Below are positions 1 through 8,938 of a DNA stretch of 64,000 nucleotides, piece after piece; position 1 is the first letter of the stretch; each line of letters begins with the position of its first letter. Under the pieces are notes generated by a model. That model was not told the DNA's origin. It worked only from the letters and a program-made list of their open reading frames with translations, and ran no database searches. Source of the DNA: an uncultured Saprospiraceae bacterium (GTDB lineage: Bacteria > Bacteroidota > Bacteroidia > Chitinophagales > Saprospiraceae); the NCBI GenBank assembly GCA_938015435.1, contig CALLPN010000001.1:248001-312000 (forward strand), given 5' to 3'. A program made the translations under genes and the position numbers.

Positions 1-130
1 TATGAAGCTCGAACTTGAGCCACCTAACGCCTGGAAGGTCACCAAAGAATTTAATCCTGATCACTTGGCAAATAAAACTAAGAGAGTAAAAGCATTTACC
101 CGCAGATTAGTACCTAAGAGTGTATTGTAA
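1..130 (+). CDS. C-terminal end of an unidentified protein (5' partial)
   Basis: An open frame enters from the left edge and stops with TAA at 128-130, leaving 43 visible codons. The tail is rich in Lys and Arg (KTKRVKAFTRRLVPKSVL near the end) and has no hydrophobic segment. I do not recognise the family from this fragment. An ATG at position 2 is in frame, but nothing shows that it is the true start. A promoter-like pair follows at 211-241, so the next gene probably has its own promoter. Confidence 0.5.
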   Translation, partial: MKLELEPPNAWKVTKEFNPDHLANKTKRVKAFTRRLVPKSVL

Positions 131-210
131 GTTTTTATTATCTCAAAATTCATTTCTATCTGCCTTTCCTAGGCTATTATGTCTTCTGTACTCTTTACTA
201 ATCACTTTTA

Positions 211-241
211 TTGCAGATCAGAGACAACCTTAATAACTTTG
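211..241 (+). promoter_or_regulatory. Bacteroidota-type promoter for the DUF547 gene
   Basis: TTG at 211-213 is separated by 20 bases from TAACTTTG at 234-241. The second element is an exact match to the Bacteroidota -7 consensus TAnnTTTG, and the spacing fits the -33/-7 arrangement. Transcription would begin near 248, giving a leader of about 60 nt. Confidence 0.6.
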
Positions 242-309
242 TAGTCGTATTAGGGTTAAATACTAATTCACATGGCTTGTGTAAAAGCCGATAATCAATA
301 CAAGAAATA

Positions 310-1893
310 ATGTACCAAATCATAAAAACAACAGTTCTCTTTCTAATCATCTCGGCTACAGCTTGGGGTCAAAATATAGATAAGAAATTCTTCAATGACG
401 CGGATGCATTCTTTAAGCTTTATGTGACTGATGGAAAAGTAAACTATAATGCATTGCAGTCTACTGGTGATCTGATTCCTTTTATCATCAAGATAGAAAA
501 GGCTGATGTATCTCAAGCTGACAAAGCTACCCAGAAAGCATTCTATATCAATGCTTACAATCTCCATGTCATTGATTTGATTTTAAAAAACTATCCTCTA
601 AAATCAGTACAAGAAGTGCCTGGTTTTTTTGAGAAAAAGAAAATCAACGTGGGAGGTAAAACCCTTACTCTCAATAGCTTTGAAAAAGAGTATATGCTGA
701 AACCGTTTGGAGATGCTAGGTTACATTTTGTATTGGTTTGCGGAGCTCTAGGTTGTCCTCCGATAACGAACTTTGCATATATGCCGAAAACTATAGATCG
801 ACAATTAGAACAACAAACCAAGTTGGCACTTAACGATCCTACATTTATGCGAAGTAATGGGAGTAAAACTGAGCTTTCTCAAATATTTAAATGGTACACT
901 AGTGATTTTGGTGGAGGTAAAAAGGAAGTAATTCAGTTTATCAATAAATATAGAGACACCCCAATTAGTGATAAACCAAGCTACTATCCTTATGATTGGA
1001 CGCTCAACGATATCTTACTGAAAAACAACAAAAATACAGCTGATCCATCTAGCAAATCTATCAGTAACAATGCAAGTAGGTATGTAGTGTCTTCTACTAT
1101 CCCAGTTGGATCTTATGAGATCAAAGTCTTTAATAACCTATACACACAGAAGACTGGAAACGATGGTAACTTGACAGATAGGTCCTCTTTCTTTACTACA
1201 ACGCTTACTGCATTGTACGGTCTTAATAACCGACTCAACGTAGGTATCAATACTCGATGGAGAAAAGTACGAAATCACGCTTTGCCTTCTTCCCCATTTG
1301 GTGTATTTGGATCTGATGAAGCTGGAAGTTCTCGTTCAGGCTTAACTGGATTTGGGCCGATGATCAGATGGGCTGCTGTTCCAGCATGGGAAAACTTCTC
1401 TATTCAAAGTTCTTATACGTTTGCGATTGGAGATGAATTAACTGGAAATCTTTCCGAGCCATTTATTGATTGGAATGGTTCAGTTTGGAACACTCAATTT
1501 TTCAATGATTTTCCAATTGGAGATAACTTTTCTTTATTTACAGAAATCGATTTTTTATGGGAAGATATCGGAACTGATGATGAAGATGCTGAAATTTTCT
1601 TTAATAATAAAAAGACTACTCCAATTACAGTTATCTTTAGTTACAATCCTAATCCAAAGACTACCATATATGCGCTTAATGGATACGCACCAAGTTGGTC
1701 GCTAGAAGATGAAAATGGCCAATCTGGTCTGACTATAAGTGACTACTTCTATCAATCAGGAATAGGCGGAAAATATCAATTCACCCCTAATTTTGAAATA
1801 GAACTTCTCTATTCAGACTTTACGACAAAATTCTTAAAAGATTCCGAAGGTCAAGCGGCAACTTATAATTTAGGTCTCCGTGTTAACCTTTAA
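310..1893 (+). CDS. Secreted DUF547 protein with C-terminal outer-membrane beta-barrel-like domain
   Basis: The 527-residue product begins with a signal peptide (residues 1-21, ending TAWGQ). Residues about 30-225 match DUF547: NAYNLHVIDLILKNYP near 81 and VCGALGCPP near 142 are the conserved blocks, the latter carrying two cysteines. DUF547 has no firmly established biochemical role. From about residue 250 the sequence switches to alternating polar and aromatic strands (NNRLNVGINTRW, IQSSYTFAIGD and a final YNLGLRVNL) typical of an outer-membrane beta-barrel with a C-terminal beta-signal. The barrel half looks like an intact domain, not a frameshifted neighbour, because the frame is continuous. 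It lies 69 bp upstream of the Omp85-like gene and may share its transcript. Function is unknown; outer-membrane location is inferred. Confidence 0.75.
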   Translation: MYQIIKTTVLFLIISATAWGQNIDKKFFNDADAFFKLYVTDGKVNYNALQSTGDLIPFIIKIEKADVSQADKATQKAFYINAYNLHVIDLILKNYPLKSVQEVPGFFEKKKINVGGKTLTLNSFEKEYMLKPFGDARLHFVLVCGALGCPPITNFAYMPKTIDRQLEQQTKLALNDPTFMRSNGSKTELSQIFKWYTSDFGGGKKEVIQFINKYRDTPISDKPSYYPYDWTLNDILLKNNKNTADPSSKSISNNASRYVVSSTIPVGSYEIKVFNNLYTQKTGNDGNLTDRSSFFTTTLTALYGLNNRLNVGINTRWRKVRNHALPSSPFGVFGSDEAGSSRSGLTGFGPMIRWAAVPAWENFSIQSSYTFAIGDELTGNLSEPFIDWNGSVWNTQFFNDFPIGDNFSLFTEIDFLWEDIGTDDEDAEIFFNNKKTTPITVIFSYNPNPKTTIYALNGYAPSWSLEDENGQSGLTISDYFYQSGIGGKYQFTPNFEIELLYSDFTTKFLKDSEGQAATYNLGLRVNL

Positions 1894-1962
1894 GGCATAC
1901 ATATTAGAACAATTGAATATGTATTCTTAACCTTGTGTTAGAATAAACGAATATCAAGTTAT

Positions 1963-3243
1963 ATGCTTAACAAAGCACTATTATCTTTCATAATCACCTT
2001 TAATATATGCGCTCTAGCAATAGGCCAGCAGGATACACGGATACTTGAAGGTGAATCTAGCTTCATAGGTATGACGAAGTCTACTGAATCTTTTTTGATG
2101 GATCAAATATTTATACATCCTAATGAGCCTCTAGATCTCAATGAGATAAAGGAGAATGTTCAATTGCTCAAAAATATTCCGGGAATAGAATATGCCGAAC
2201 ATCGCTTAGATACAATAGGCAAAAAGGTCAATGTAACCTATACTGTGGAAGAAATAAGTACACTTGTTCCGATAGTCAATTTTGGAGGTATCCATAATAA
2301 CATTTGGTTTCAACTAGGCGTCACGGATTACAATTGGTTAGGTAGAGGTCAGTTTTTATCGGCTACCTATCAAAATAATAATGGACTACATTCCGGGCAT
2401 GTATTTTTTAAAATACCTAGAAGACATAAAAGTGTCTGGGGCTATACTGCATCAGCATCTTCATGGGCCTCTCAAGAACCCTTATACTTTAGTAATGACA
2501 TTACTGTGGATTACATCTATCACAATCATAGTATTGGTCTATCTGCAATTCGTCACTTTGGAAAGAACACCACTGTCGAAATTGGAAATACTGCTTTCGT
2601 AGAAATATACAATAAGGTAGAATCTCTTCCTGAAGAAAACCTTCCAGGACCAGATCAATTGACTCAAAAAAAGTTATTGTCCAAACTCGCTTTTGCACGT
2701 GATCTATTAAACTACGACCACTTTTACCGTCAAGGTCAGAAATGGAACTTAACTTATCAAAATGTATTTACTGCAGATGAAGATGTTTGGTTTAATAGTT
2801 TAATATTAGAAGGACATTACTTTTATCGACCTAGTAAAAAAGTGAATGTCGCAGTGCGGATCAAGTTTGGTTTATCAACTAATACCGACTCACCATTCGC
2901 ACCCTTTGTAGCTGATAGCCATATAAATATTAGAGGAATAGGCAATAGGATCAGCAGAGGTACCGCTGAAGCGGTATTCAATATAGAATATAGAAAGACT
3001 CTTAATGATCGCAAGAAATGGGCTAGTCAATTTGTAGCTTTTTCTGATATCGGTAGTTGGAGAGATCCAGGTGGAGATCTCAAAGACTTAATCGACACCG
3101 ATCAGTTTCGTCATTTTGTTGGACTTGGTGGAAGATTGATTTACAAAAAATTGTTTGGTGCTATCATTCGATTGGACTATGGCGTGGACATATACAACCT
3201 AAAGTATAGAGGAGTTGTATTAGGACTTGGCCAATACTTTTAA
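1963..3243 (+). CDS. Omp85/BamA-like outer-membrane protein with one POTRA-like domain
   Basis: 426 residues with a signal peptide (residues 1-21, ending AIGQ). Residues about 50-95 resemble a single POTRA domain (LNEIKENVQLLKNIPGIEYA), the periplasmic module of Omp85 proteins that binds client proteins. The remainder has beta-barrel character and carries RGIGNR near residue 325, comparable in position to the (V/I)RGY-type motif of Omp85 barrels. At 426 residues it is much shorter than BamA (about 800) and has far fewer POTRA domains, so it is more likely a specialised Omp85 relative than the core assembly factor. The next gene starts 3 nt after its stop, so the two are very likely co-transcribed. 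Confidence 0.65.
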   Translation: MLNKALLSFIITFNICALAIGQQDTRILEGESSFIGMTKSTESFLMDQIFIHPNEPLDLNEIKENVQLLKNIPGIEYAEHRLDTIGKKVNVTYTVEEISTLVPIVNFGGIHNNIWFQLGVTDYNWLGRGQFLSATYQNNNGLHSGHVFFKIPRRHKSVWGYTASASSWASQEPLYFSNDITVDYIYHNHSIGLSAIRHFGKNTTVEIGNTAFVEIYNKVESLPEENLPGPDQLTQKKLLSKLAFARDLLNYDHFYRQGQKWNLTYQNVFTADEDVWFNSLILEGHYFYRPSKKVNVAVRIKFGLSTNTDSPFAPFVADSHINIRGIGNRISRGTAEAVFNIEYRKTLNDRKKWASQFVAFSDIGSWRDPGGDLKDLIDTDQFRHFVGLGGRLIYKKLFGAIIRLDYGVDIYNLKYRGVVLGLGQYF

Positions 3244-3246
3244 CCT

Positions 3247-4377
3247 ATGATCGATTTGCAAATTACATTTAGAATTATATTTGTTCGGGTGATACTATTC
3301 ACGTGTATTCTATATGGCTGCACTACCCTTTCCTTAGGACAAACTCTCATTAACAATAAGATCAAGGGAATAAGTTTTCTAGGTCCACATGAACCTGAGC
3401 TGGAGCAGCATATGATCGACGCTATCGATACTATCCATGCGGAATGGATTGCTATCATTCCAGAAGCGACACTAAACAGAGGAAACTTAAAACTACTACC
3501 CGACCACAACAATCCTAACTGGAGTGAAACTAAAGAAGGTGCTGTAGAAATGATCCGCTTTGCCCAACAGTCTGGTAAGCGAATCATGCTCAAACCACAA
3601 ATTGTATTGGATAAGACTACCAAGCCCAATGAAACCCTAAATGAATTAGCTTCTTACGTCAATCTCTCTTACGAAAGAATAACCGACAAGACCTATGGAG
3701 CGGTTTGGAGAGGAGACTTTGCTGCGGTTTCTGAAGCAGATTGGTTAACCTTTGAAAAATCATATACCGAATATATTTTGTCTTACGCAGCACTGGCTAC
3801 TAGCATGAAAATAGACCTATTTTGTATCGGTACAGAGTTACGAGAATCTGCATTAGAAAGACCACAATATTGGAAAGCACTAATACAAAAGGTAAGAACA
3901 ATCTATGATGGATCAATCATCTACTCGGCAAACTGGGACGAATATGAAAAGATTACTTTCTGGAAAGACTTGGATTATATTGGTACTAATGCTTACTACC
4001 CGATCAGTACTTCTGCTACACCTACCGTCCAAGAGGCGTTCGAAAACTGGAGAATAATAAGATCAAGTCTCTACGCAATCAGCAAGCGAAACAATCGGAA
4101 AATGATCATCACGGAATTTGGATATAGGAATGTATCATTTACTGGACTTACTCCATGGATACATGATAGCCAAGGTGATACTCCTATTATCAATAATGAA
4201 GCTCAGGCTAATCTATACGAAGCATTCTTTAAAGCGATGTGGAAAGAATCATGGGTCGCTGGAGGCTTTGGATGGAATTGGATATACATCTCCCAAGAAC
4301 AAGGTAATACCGACTTTAGCGTACAAGGAAAACCAGCTTTAGAAGTGATGGCGAAGCATTACAGAAAGTATCATTAA
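3247..4377 (+). CDS. GH113-like glycoside hydrolase (TIM barrel)
   Basis: 376 residues with an N-terminal hydrophobic export segment (about 8-32; Cys near LYGCTT could be lipidated). The body matches the GH113/GHL TIM-barrel group: KIKGISFLG at the first strand, IGTELRES with candidate acid/base Glu197, and ITEFGYR with candidate nucleophile Glu290. Characterised GH113 enzymes are beta-mannanases; the substrate here cannot be read from sequence. The gene starts 3 nt after the Omp85-like gene, which suggests a joint outer-membrane or periplasmic role in handling a glycan. The downstream neighbour is convergent. Family assignment is fairly secure; substrate is not. Confidence 0.75.
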   Translation: MIDLQITFRIIFVRVILFTCILYGCTTLSLGQTLINNKIKGISFLGPHEPELEQHMIDAIDTIHAEWIAIIPEATLNRGNLKLLPDHNNPNWSETKEGAVEMIRFAQQSGKRIMLKPQIVLDKTTKPNETLNELASYVNLSYERITDKTYGAVWRGDFAAVSEADWLTFEKSYTEYILSYAALATSMKIDLFCIGTELRESALERPQYWKALIQKVRTIYDGSIIYSANWDEYEKITFWKDLDYIGTNAYYPISTSATPTVQEAFENWRIIRSSLYAISKRNNRKMIITEFGYRNVSFTGLTPWIHDSQGDTPIINNEAQANLYEAFFKAMWKESWVAGGFGWNWIYISQEQGNTDFSVQGKPALEVMAKHYRKYH

Positions 4378-4394
4378 CTCTACTGAATAGGAAT

Positions 4395-4421
4395 GATTGA
4401 ATAGGCAAAATCTATTTCAAT
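4395..4421. terminator. Weak convergent hairpin between GH113 and DUF4296 genes
   Basis: ATTGAATAG (4395-4403) can pair with CTATTTCAAT (4412-4421) with one bulged base. It lies between two convergent genes and overlaps the stop codon of the minus-strand gene. AT-rich and short, so only a possible bidirectional terminator. Confidence 0.3.
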
Positions 4422-4765
4422 GCTTTCATCCCAGGATTCAATTTCAAGGAATCTTTCATAGCTTTCAAATTAGTTACGGCAATTTTCTCAAGCTCTAGAT
4501 ACTTCACTGGATATAATTGAATCTGCTCCATATAGAAATCTATTTCTTCAACACTAATATCATGTATTTCGGCTATCTGTAATCTTAGAATTTGACTTAC
4601 GCTATCCCTTTCATTGGATCTATACTTAACTACTATTGCATTTGCTACGTGCACATCTTGAATGATCGCTACTAGAGCTTCATCCGATAGATCAAGATCC
4701 AACTGCTTCTCTTGATAACAACCGCTAATTAATAAGGTCAACGTAAATAAAAGAAATCTGCTCAT
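4412..4765 (-). CDS. DUF4296 lipoprotein
   Basis: 117 residues with a lipoprotein signal (residues 1-16, lipobox LISGC with Cys16). The body matches DUF4296, a small helical domain common in Bacteroidota, with VAIIQDVHVANAI as the recognisable conserved block. The function of DUF4296 is not established. The mature protein should be anchored to a membrane facing the periplasm. It lies 78 bp downstream of the SixA-like gene on the same strand and may be co-transcribed with it. Confidence 0.8.
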   Translation of the reverse strand: MSRFLLFTLTLLISGCYQEKQLDLDLSDEALVAIIQDVHVANAIVVKYRSNERDSVSQILRLQIAEIHDISVEEIDFYMEQIQLYPVKYLELEKIAVTNLKAMKDSLKLNPGMKALK

Positions 4766-4843
4766 ATAAAGTATTCGTTCTTTTGATAAAAATATAAAGT
4801 CGACGATAATCTATTTATCCAATAAAGGCCAATAATCAGATTA

Positions 4844-5338
4844 TTATTGAATCATCTTAGGATAAAGAAAATCCTTTAGTATAGTCCTAGCCACAGTAAA
4901 GTCTTCCCATTGCTTTATATCTACTTCCCCAATAACAACGCCGGACGTAGGTACATTGTCGATATACCGACTACTATCTAATTCATTAGCGAGATAAGTA
5001 ATTCCAGGGTTATGACCAAATATAGCAACACAATCAATACTATCATTCACTCCACAAAGCGCTTCTTCAAAGTCCGAGGGATCGCCATGATAAAGATAAT
5101 TCTCGATCTGTATTGGTGTTTTAAGATTATATATATCCTGAAAAACCGTAGCTGTATTAAACGCTCTAACCGCCGGACTGCTAATGATCAACTGCACATT
5201 GAGACCATATTCCTTGCACTTATTGGCCATTACAGGCGCATCTCTCTTCCCTCTTTTATTAAGTGGACGTTCCTTATCGCTCAGTGTCATATCCACCCAT
5301 GAGGATTTAGCATGACGTACAAATAGTATTTTCTTCAT
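4844..5338 (-). CDS. SixA-like histidine phosphatase
   Basis: 164 residues, the usual size of SixA-type phosphohistidine phosphatases. The branch-1 histidine phosphatase signature is at the N-terminus: ILFVRHAKSSW, with Arg8 and the catalytic His9. A second conserved histidine occurs in FGHNPGI near residue 109. The family removes phosphate from phosphohistidine or small substrates; SixA of E. coli acts on the HPt domain of ArcB and on NPr of the nitrogen phosphotransferase system. The target here is unknown. No signal peptide, so it should be cytoplasmic. It is divergent from the esterase gene. Confidence 0.85.
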   Translation of the reverse strand: MKKILFVRHAKSSWVDMTLSDKERPLNKRGKRDAPVMANKCKEYGLNVQLIISSPAVRAFNTATVFQDIYNLKTPIQIENYLYHGDPSDFEEALCGVNDSIDCVAIFGHNPGITYLANELDSSRYIDNVPTSGVVIGEVDIKQWEDFTVARTILKDFLYPKMIQ

Positions 5339-5405
5339 TGACTCCTTATTCTACAAGATAAATATCATTAATAAATCTTTAATAGACTAATATGTTCATT
5401 GTTAT

Positions 5406-5413
5406 TAGATTTG
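5406..5413 (+). promoter_or_regulatory. -7 box upstream of the esterase gene
   Basis: TAGATTTG is an exact TAnnTTTG match, 48 bp before the start codon at 5461. No clear TTG -33 element is present at the expected distance, so only the -7 half is supported. Confidence 0.4.
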
Positions 5414-5460
5414 TGGAACTTCAGCTATCCTTATAACTGTAGTATAGACACATCACAACC

Positions 5461-6402
5461 ATGTATAACAATATGAATCTTAAGCCATTACTTACTGCCA
5501 TAACGATACTATTCTTCACATCTATAGCAATAGCTCAATTACCTTATACCGAACGAGGCTTGGTAGAACGACTAGAAAACTTCCCTTCAGATTTCGTTAC
5601 TCCAAGGCATATCGATGTATGGACACCTGAAGATTACGATCAATCAGAAAAGTATCCCGTAATTTATATGCAAGATGGTCAGATGCTATTTGACTCCACT
5701 AATACTTGGAATCACCAAGAATGGGAAGTGGATGAAACTCTATCGCAACTTATCTCTGAGAAAAAGATAAAACCGTGTATCGTAGTAGGAATCCACAGCA
5801 GTAAAACAAGACATGCAGATTACTTCCCTCAGAAAGCATTTGACATATTACCTGTAGATATCAAAGATGGCTACATGCCTAGCGATAGCATTAAAAGAAT
5901 GTCATCCAGATTTCCTGATGGTCCACAAGCGGATAATTATCTAAAATTTATAGTAAAAGAACTCAAACCTTATATAGATACGAAGTTCGCAACAATTCCT
6001 GATAGCACAGAAACATACATCATAGGATCAAGTATGGGAGGTCTTATATCGATGTATGCGATGTTTGAGTATCCATCAATATTTGGAAATGCAGGCTGTA
6101 TCTCTACACATTGGATAGGTGGATATCATGACAATGAAAATCCTGTACCTGCAGCTATTTTGCATTATATGAATAAGAATATTCCTGAAGCTAAAAGTCA
6201 CAAAATCTACTTTGACCATGGCACAACAGGACTAGATAGTATGTATACAATACATCAACTCAATGTAAACGATGCTATGAGAGATGCAAGCTATACTGAT
6301 GACAAAAATTTGTTATCGAAAGTATATGACGGACATGATCATAATGAGACTTATTGGTCTGAAAGATTAGATGATATTTTTCTTTTTTTACTGAATAAAT
6401 AA
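5461..6402 (+). CDS. Secreted alpha/beta-hydrolase (esterase D/Fes-like)
   Basis: 313 residues with a signal peptide (residues 1 to about 25; a second Met at residue 5 could be the real start). It matches the putative-esterase group related to esterase D, Fes and IroE: RHIDVWTPEDYD then YPVIYMQDGQMLFD. The nucleophile elbow GSSMGG places the catalytic serine at residue 191, and a histidine-rich DGHDHNETYW near 293 supplies the likely catalytic His. Members hydrolyse esters such as siderophores, acylated sugars or S-formylglutathione; export suggests an extracytoplasmic substrate. No siderophore genes are nearby, so the substrate is open. Confidence 0.8.
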   Translation: MYNNMNLKPLLTAITILFFTSIAIAQLPYTERGLVERLENFPSDFVTPRHIDVWTPEDYDQSEKYPVIYMQDGQMLFDSTNTWNHQEWEVDETLSQLISEKKIKPCIVVGIHSSKTRHADYFPQKAFDILPVDIKDGYMPSDSIKRMSSRFPDGPQADNYLKFIVKELKPYIDTKFATIPDSTETYIIGSSMGGLISMYAMFEYPSIFGNAGCISTHWIGGYHDNENPVPAAILHYMNKNIPEAKSHKIYFDHGTTGLDSMYTIHQLNVNDAMRDASYTDDKNLLSKVYDGHDHNETYWSERLDDIFLFLLNK

Positions 6403-6503
6403 TATTTGACTCTCGCGATAGACGTTTATATTTAATAAATATAAAACTCTATTTTAAAAAAATAGACTGACAATACTATTTTAAATCATAACAAACAATT
6501 AGA

Positions 6504-7016
6504 ATGAATACGGACAAAATAACTCGAACATTAAAACGGAACGGCATTACACTGACTAGAGAAGACAACACTTATACTCTCGAACCTATTAAAACTAGTA
6601 CACTAAAATATGTTTTAATAGCTATGCTCATTATTCCCAGTATAGCTATTCTAGTCTTTGTTACTGGACCATCACTAGTAGGAAGACTTATCCTCGGTGC
6701 TGGATTTGTATGCCTTTTCATAGGGCTAATGTCAAGACATCAAGCTGCGGCATTCAATTCGAGTAGACTATCAATTAATGAAAATAAAATTGAATATTTA
6801 AAAGGTGATATTCCAACAGGTCAAAGAATAAAATTCAAATCAAATCGGAGTACAAATAGCGTATTTCCAAATGTAGATATAATATTACAAGAAGGAAATA
6901 ATAAAGGATCAGTTTTAAAAATATGGAACAAAGACAGTAAATATATAAATAGAGACCGGTTTGACATCGTAGACTTTCTCAATGAAATAAACACTAAAGG
7001 TCAAAACATAATTTGA
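6504..7016 (+). CDS. Hypothetical small membrane protein (two transmembrane segments)
   Basis: 170 residues without a recognisable family. Two adjacent transmembrane helices occupy about residues 33-55 and 60-78 (IAMLIIPSIAILVF and GRLILGAGFVCLFIGLM). Polar domains lie on either side, the C-terminal part being about 90 residues. Start ATG at 6504. An alternative frame (from 6998 past 7116) continues protein-like after the stop (NEVNEFNSVLARED), which could mean the C-terminus was once longer and has been frameshifted; evidence for that is weak. Codon use is AT-rich. Function unknown. Confidence 0.6.
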   Translation: MNTDKITRTLKRNGITLTREDNTYTLEPIKTSTLKYVLIAMLIIPSIAILVFVTGPSLVGRLILGAGFVCLFIGLMSRHQAAAFNSSRLSINENKIEYLKGDIPTGQRIKFKSNRSTNSVFPNVDIILQEGNNKGSVLKIWNKDSKYINRDRFDIVDFLNEINTKGQNII

Positions 7017-7116
7017 GAGTTAACGAAGTAAATGAATTTAATTCCGTATTAGCTAGAGAAGATAACATTACCAGTAGATGGAAGAAATATAGAATTCCAA
7101 CACATTTGTTATCCCA

Positions 7117-8772
7117 TTACATTAAATATTGCATACGATGTTTGTACTCTTTTTCTAAGTAAGACATCACTGACTTTCTAAGCTTTCTTGCTCCGAGTTG
7201 ATCCATGTGATAAATGGCTTTTTTTACTGAAGCATGTGCTTTATCTCCAAGGTAGCTATCGATGATATCAGAAAGTACTTTTTGATAGATCTCACTCAGG
7301 TCTTTAGGATATTTACGAAGTAACTTATGGTCATAGTTCATCAATAGATCAAGCTCTACTCCATTGTGCATTAGTGATATCAGAGAATCATAATCTTCTT
7401 CATTAAAATATAGACTTGCGAGTATTGATTTCTTATCAGGTAGTTCTTTATAGTGATTTATGAGTTCGAGAATTACATCTGCCCATTTATCATCAGATAA
7501 TTTATCTTTTAACTTAAACAATAATTTGGTATCGTCTGATTGTATTACATATTTAGGTAGCACTTTAGACAATTCATCTAACTGATCTAGAGATAGAAGA
7601 ACTTGAAGAAGTTTTCGTTTGAGTTCTCTCGACTTAGGGAAATGAGCCTTCATCTTTTTCATCAATTTGACTGAAACCTCAGCTTCATTCGCATGGACCA
7701 ATCTATCTACGACACTCATGGAAAGTTTGGCATAATCAGTCACAAACCAATTGATATCTTTCAATTTAGTAAGATGAAAATCTATCATATGCACAATAGA
7801 TAAAATAGTAACCATCTCATGATCTTCATGAGTCTTTTTCATCAGGGTATTGAGGCATATATCTTTTAGTCTAAGCATTAAACCTTTATCCTTGTATTGC
7901 TTCCCTATTAGCAAAAAGTATAAATGCCCTTCTAATCTATTGTGGCTGTAATAAGATCTTTGCGGAAGATCTATGATGAGATCAAGTAAATTACTTTTTA
8001 ATTCTTTTGCATGTACTCTTTGATGTAATAGAACTAGCAGCTCATGAAATCTCTGGCTGATCGCTAACGTCTCATCTGCATAGTTATCGTAGTGATATCT
8101 AACATACTCAGCCTTTGAGATACCTGCATCGATGATAAAGAAGGCATCACGATAATCAGCTACAGAAACTGCATCTTCCAATTGAGCTGTTAATTCTTTA
8201 GCTACAGATATGAAGCTTTTGAGATCTGCAGCTTTAGCTCGATTGGTAAGGGATGTGATGGGCTTAATTATACTATCCAGTATCCCTTTATACTTTGCAT
8301 GATTATCCTCTAAATCTACACGTCTAGCAAAATGCGCTTTCAATGCGATATTAAAATTCTTATCCTTTCGGGCATATGCCTTGATAAAATGTAACAGATC
8401 TTGTTTATCTAGCTCTTGGAGTAATGTATTGATATTGAGCTTCTTTCCAGTTGTAGTCTTATGCTTTTGTCTGTCAGCTTTCCTCTCCGCTTCCTCTCTT
8501 AGCTGGGTCCGTAGAGCAAATAATGCCGCAGTAATATGCTTGCAAGACTTAGTCTTCTTATATGTATCGCATTCGCAAGAACTCTTACGTCTCTGTGCAA
8601 AAGGACTAAAAAGCTCTACTTCGTAGAATATACCATCATGAACCATTATGGTCCAAAGGCTTTTCTCTGGTTTGTTAATTTCGTGTACAGCACCACTGTC
8701 ATACAATTGCTCGCCATCATAGACGGTATCTCCATCAAAATGCAACTCGAATAGTTCTTGAGATTTGGCCAA
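7117..8772 (-). CDS. SWIM zinc-finger domain protein
   Basis: 551 residues. The SWIM zinc ligands are clear: Cys66-x-Cys68, then Cys77-x-His79 (CECDTYKKTKSCKH), a CxCx(n)CxH motif predicted to bind DNA or protein. The N-terminal 60 residues resemble the lead-in seen in SWIM proteins associated with SNF2-type helicases, but no helicase gene is adjacent here. The remaining 450 residues are charged and helical, in repeat-like segments (LDLIIDLPQRSYYSHN, LKRKLLQVLLSLDQLDE), without a domain I can name. No signal peptide, so cytoplasmic. It stands as a single gene, divergent from the large histidine kinase. Confidence 0.75.
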   Translation of the reverse strand: MAKSQELFELHFDGDTVYDGEQLYDSGAVHEINKPEKSLWTIMVHDGIFYEVELFSPFAQRRKSSCECDTYKKTKSCKHITAALFALRTQLREEAERKADRQKHKTTTGKKLNINTLLQELDKQDLLHFIKAYARKDKNFNIALKAHFARRVDLEDNHAKYKGILDSIIKPITSLTNRAKAADLKSFISVAKELTAQLEDAVSVADYRDAFFIIDAGISKAEYVRYHYDNYADETLAISQRFHELLVLLHQRVHAKELKSNLLDLIIDLPQRSYYSHNRLEGHLYFLLIGKQYKDKGLMLRLKDICLNTLMKKTHEDHEMVTILSIVHMIDFHLTKLKDINWFVTDYAKLSMSVVDRLVHANEAEVSVKLMKKMKAHFPKSRELKRKLLQVLLSLDQLDELSKVLPKYVIQSDDTKLLFKLKDKLSDDKWADVILELINHYKELPDKKSILASLYFNEEDYDSLISLMHNGVELDLLMNYDHKLLRKYPKDLSEIYQKVLSDIIDSYLGDKAHASVKKAIYHMDQLGARKLRKSVMSYLEKEYKHRMQYLM

Positions 8773-8938
8773 TGGTTATTATTGTTTATCTATCTATAAT
8801 GGGGCGTCAGATGCGATTTGATCACATTTGACTTGGTACAATAAGTGAAGATATACAATAAATAGAAGATAAACGACAATAATGTAGTTACTAAAATTAG
8901 AGCCTATTATTATTTCAGCGTCGTAAAAACGGTATTTT

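Noticed and set aside
3240..3629. 129-codon minus-strand frame opposite the GH113-like gene
   Set aside because: The plus-strand gene has a full catalytic domain there; the opposite frame has no domain.
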